This document shows, piece by piece, positions 63,915 to 64,000 of a stretch of DNA of 64,000 nucleotides. Source of the DNA: Prosopocoilus inquinatus (Eukaryota; Arthropoda; Insecta; Coleoptera; Lucanidae). Location: positions 18,935,001-18,999,000 of the forward strand of contig CM069877.1 in assembly GCA_036172665.1 (NCBI GenBank), read 5' to 3'. The translations under genes and the position numbers were made by a program. Each line of letters starts with the position of its first letter. Position 1 is the stretch's first letter. Under the pieces are notes generated by a model that was not told where the DNA came from, searched no databases, and saw only the letters and a list, made by a program, of their open reading frames with translations.

Positions 63915-64000
63915 ACTTTCACGGCGTGAAAATATTACTATTTAACATAATTTATCTATATACATTTTTTTTTCGTGTCTGTGATATAACCTATAAAAGC
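63915..64000. other. Window edge, nothing recognised
   Basis: AT-rich sequence beyond the breakpoint of copy C; not part of the Gypsy family as seen in copies A and B. Confidence 0.5.

Overview
This window looks like a stretch of AT-rich insect nuclear genome. The evidence is split genes with GT/AG introns, Ty3/Gypsy, Penelope, hAT and mariner elements, and many palindromic MITE-like repeats. The insect order cannot be fixed from the sequence. Three host genes are visible, all on the minus strand: the first two coding exons of a UDP-galactose 4-epimerase (7235-7647), a complete five-exon galectin with a Pro/Gly/Met-rich tail (11069-18173), and the last four recognisable exons of a DUF2236 / mpaB-like oxygenase-fold protein (44288-52925). 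Nearly everything else is transposable elements or their remains.

Layout. 1-1240: gag remnant of a Gypsy relative. 1604-4953: internally deleted LTR element, minus strand. 5.4-7.2 kb: MITE-like and tandem repeats. 7.2-18.2 kb: epimerase and galectin, whose introns and flanks hold MITEs, a Penelope fragment and a short foldback family with 12-13 bp target duplications. 18.2-23.6 kb: a broken Myb/SANT (zeste-like) reading frame and repeats. 23.69-41.04 kb: a three-level nest. A Penelope-like element is split by a hAT element (8-bp duplication CTGGAGTG), and the hAT transposase is split in frame by a 12.9-kb Gypsy array with three LTRs and two internal regions (4-bp duplication ATAT). 44.3-52.9 kb: the DUF2236 gene; its 7.5-kb first visible intron holds a Mutator-like long-TIR element that itself contains a TA-flanked palindromic element. 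54.5-58.1 kb: an old second-family Gypsy pol remnant, broken by a mariner and several MITEs. 58.1-60.4 kb: more palindromic repeats and hammerhead-like motifs. 60.6-63.9 kb: a third, decayed copy of the Gypsy family.

The most striking system is the Gypsy family at 25.7-38.6 kb and 60.6-63.9 kb. Its Pol reads protease, RT, RNase H, integrase, then continues in frame into a TARG1/OARD1-type macro domain, with the lysine and aspartate of the human hydrolase retained, and a CCCH zinc finger. Gag is joined to Pol through a clear -1 frameshift signal (GTTAAAC directly before the gag stop, with a stem-loop 5 nt downstream). The pol frame runs through the polypurine tract into the LTR. This suggests a retrotransposon that took up an ADP-ribose hydrolase.
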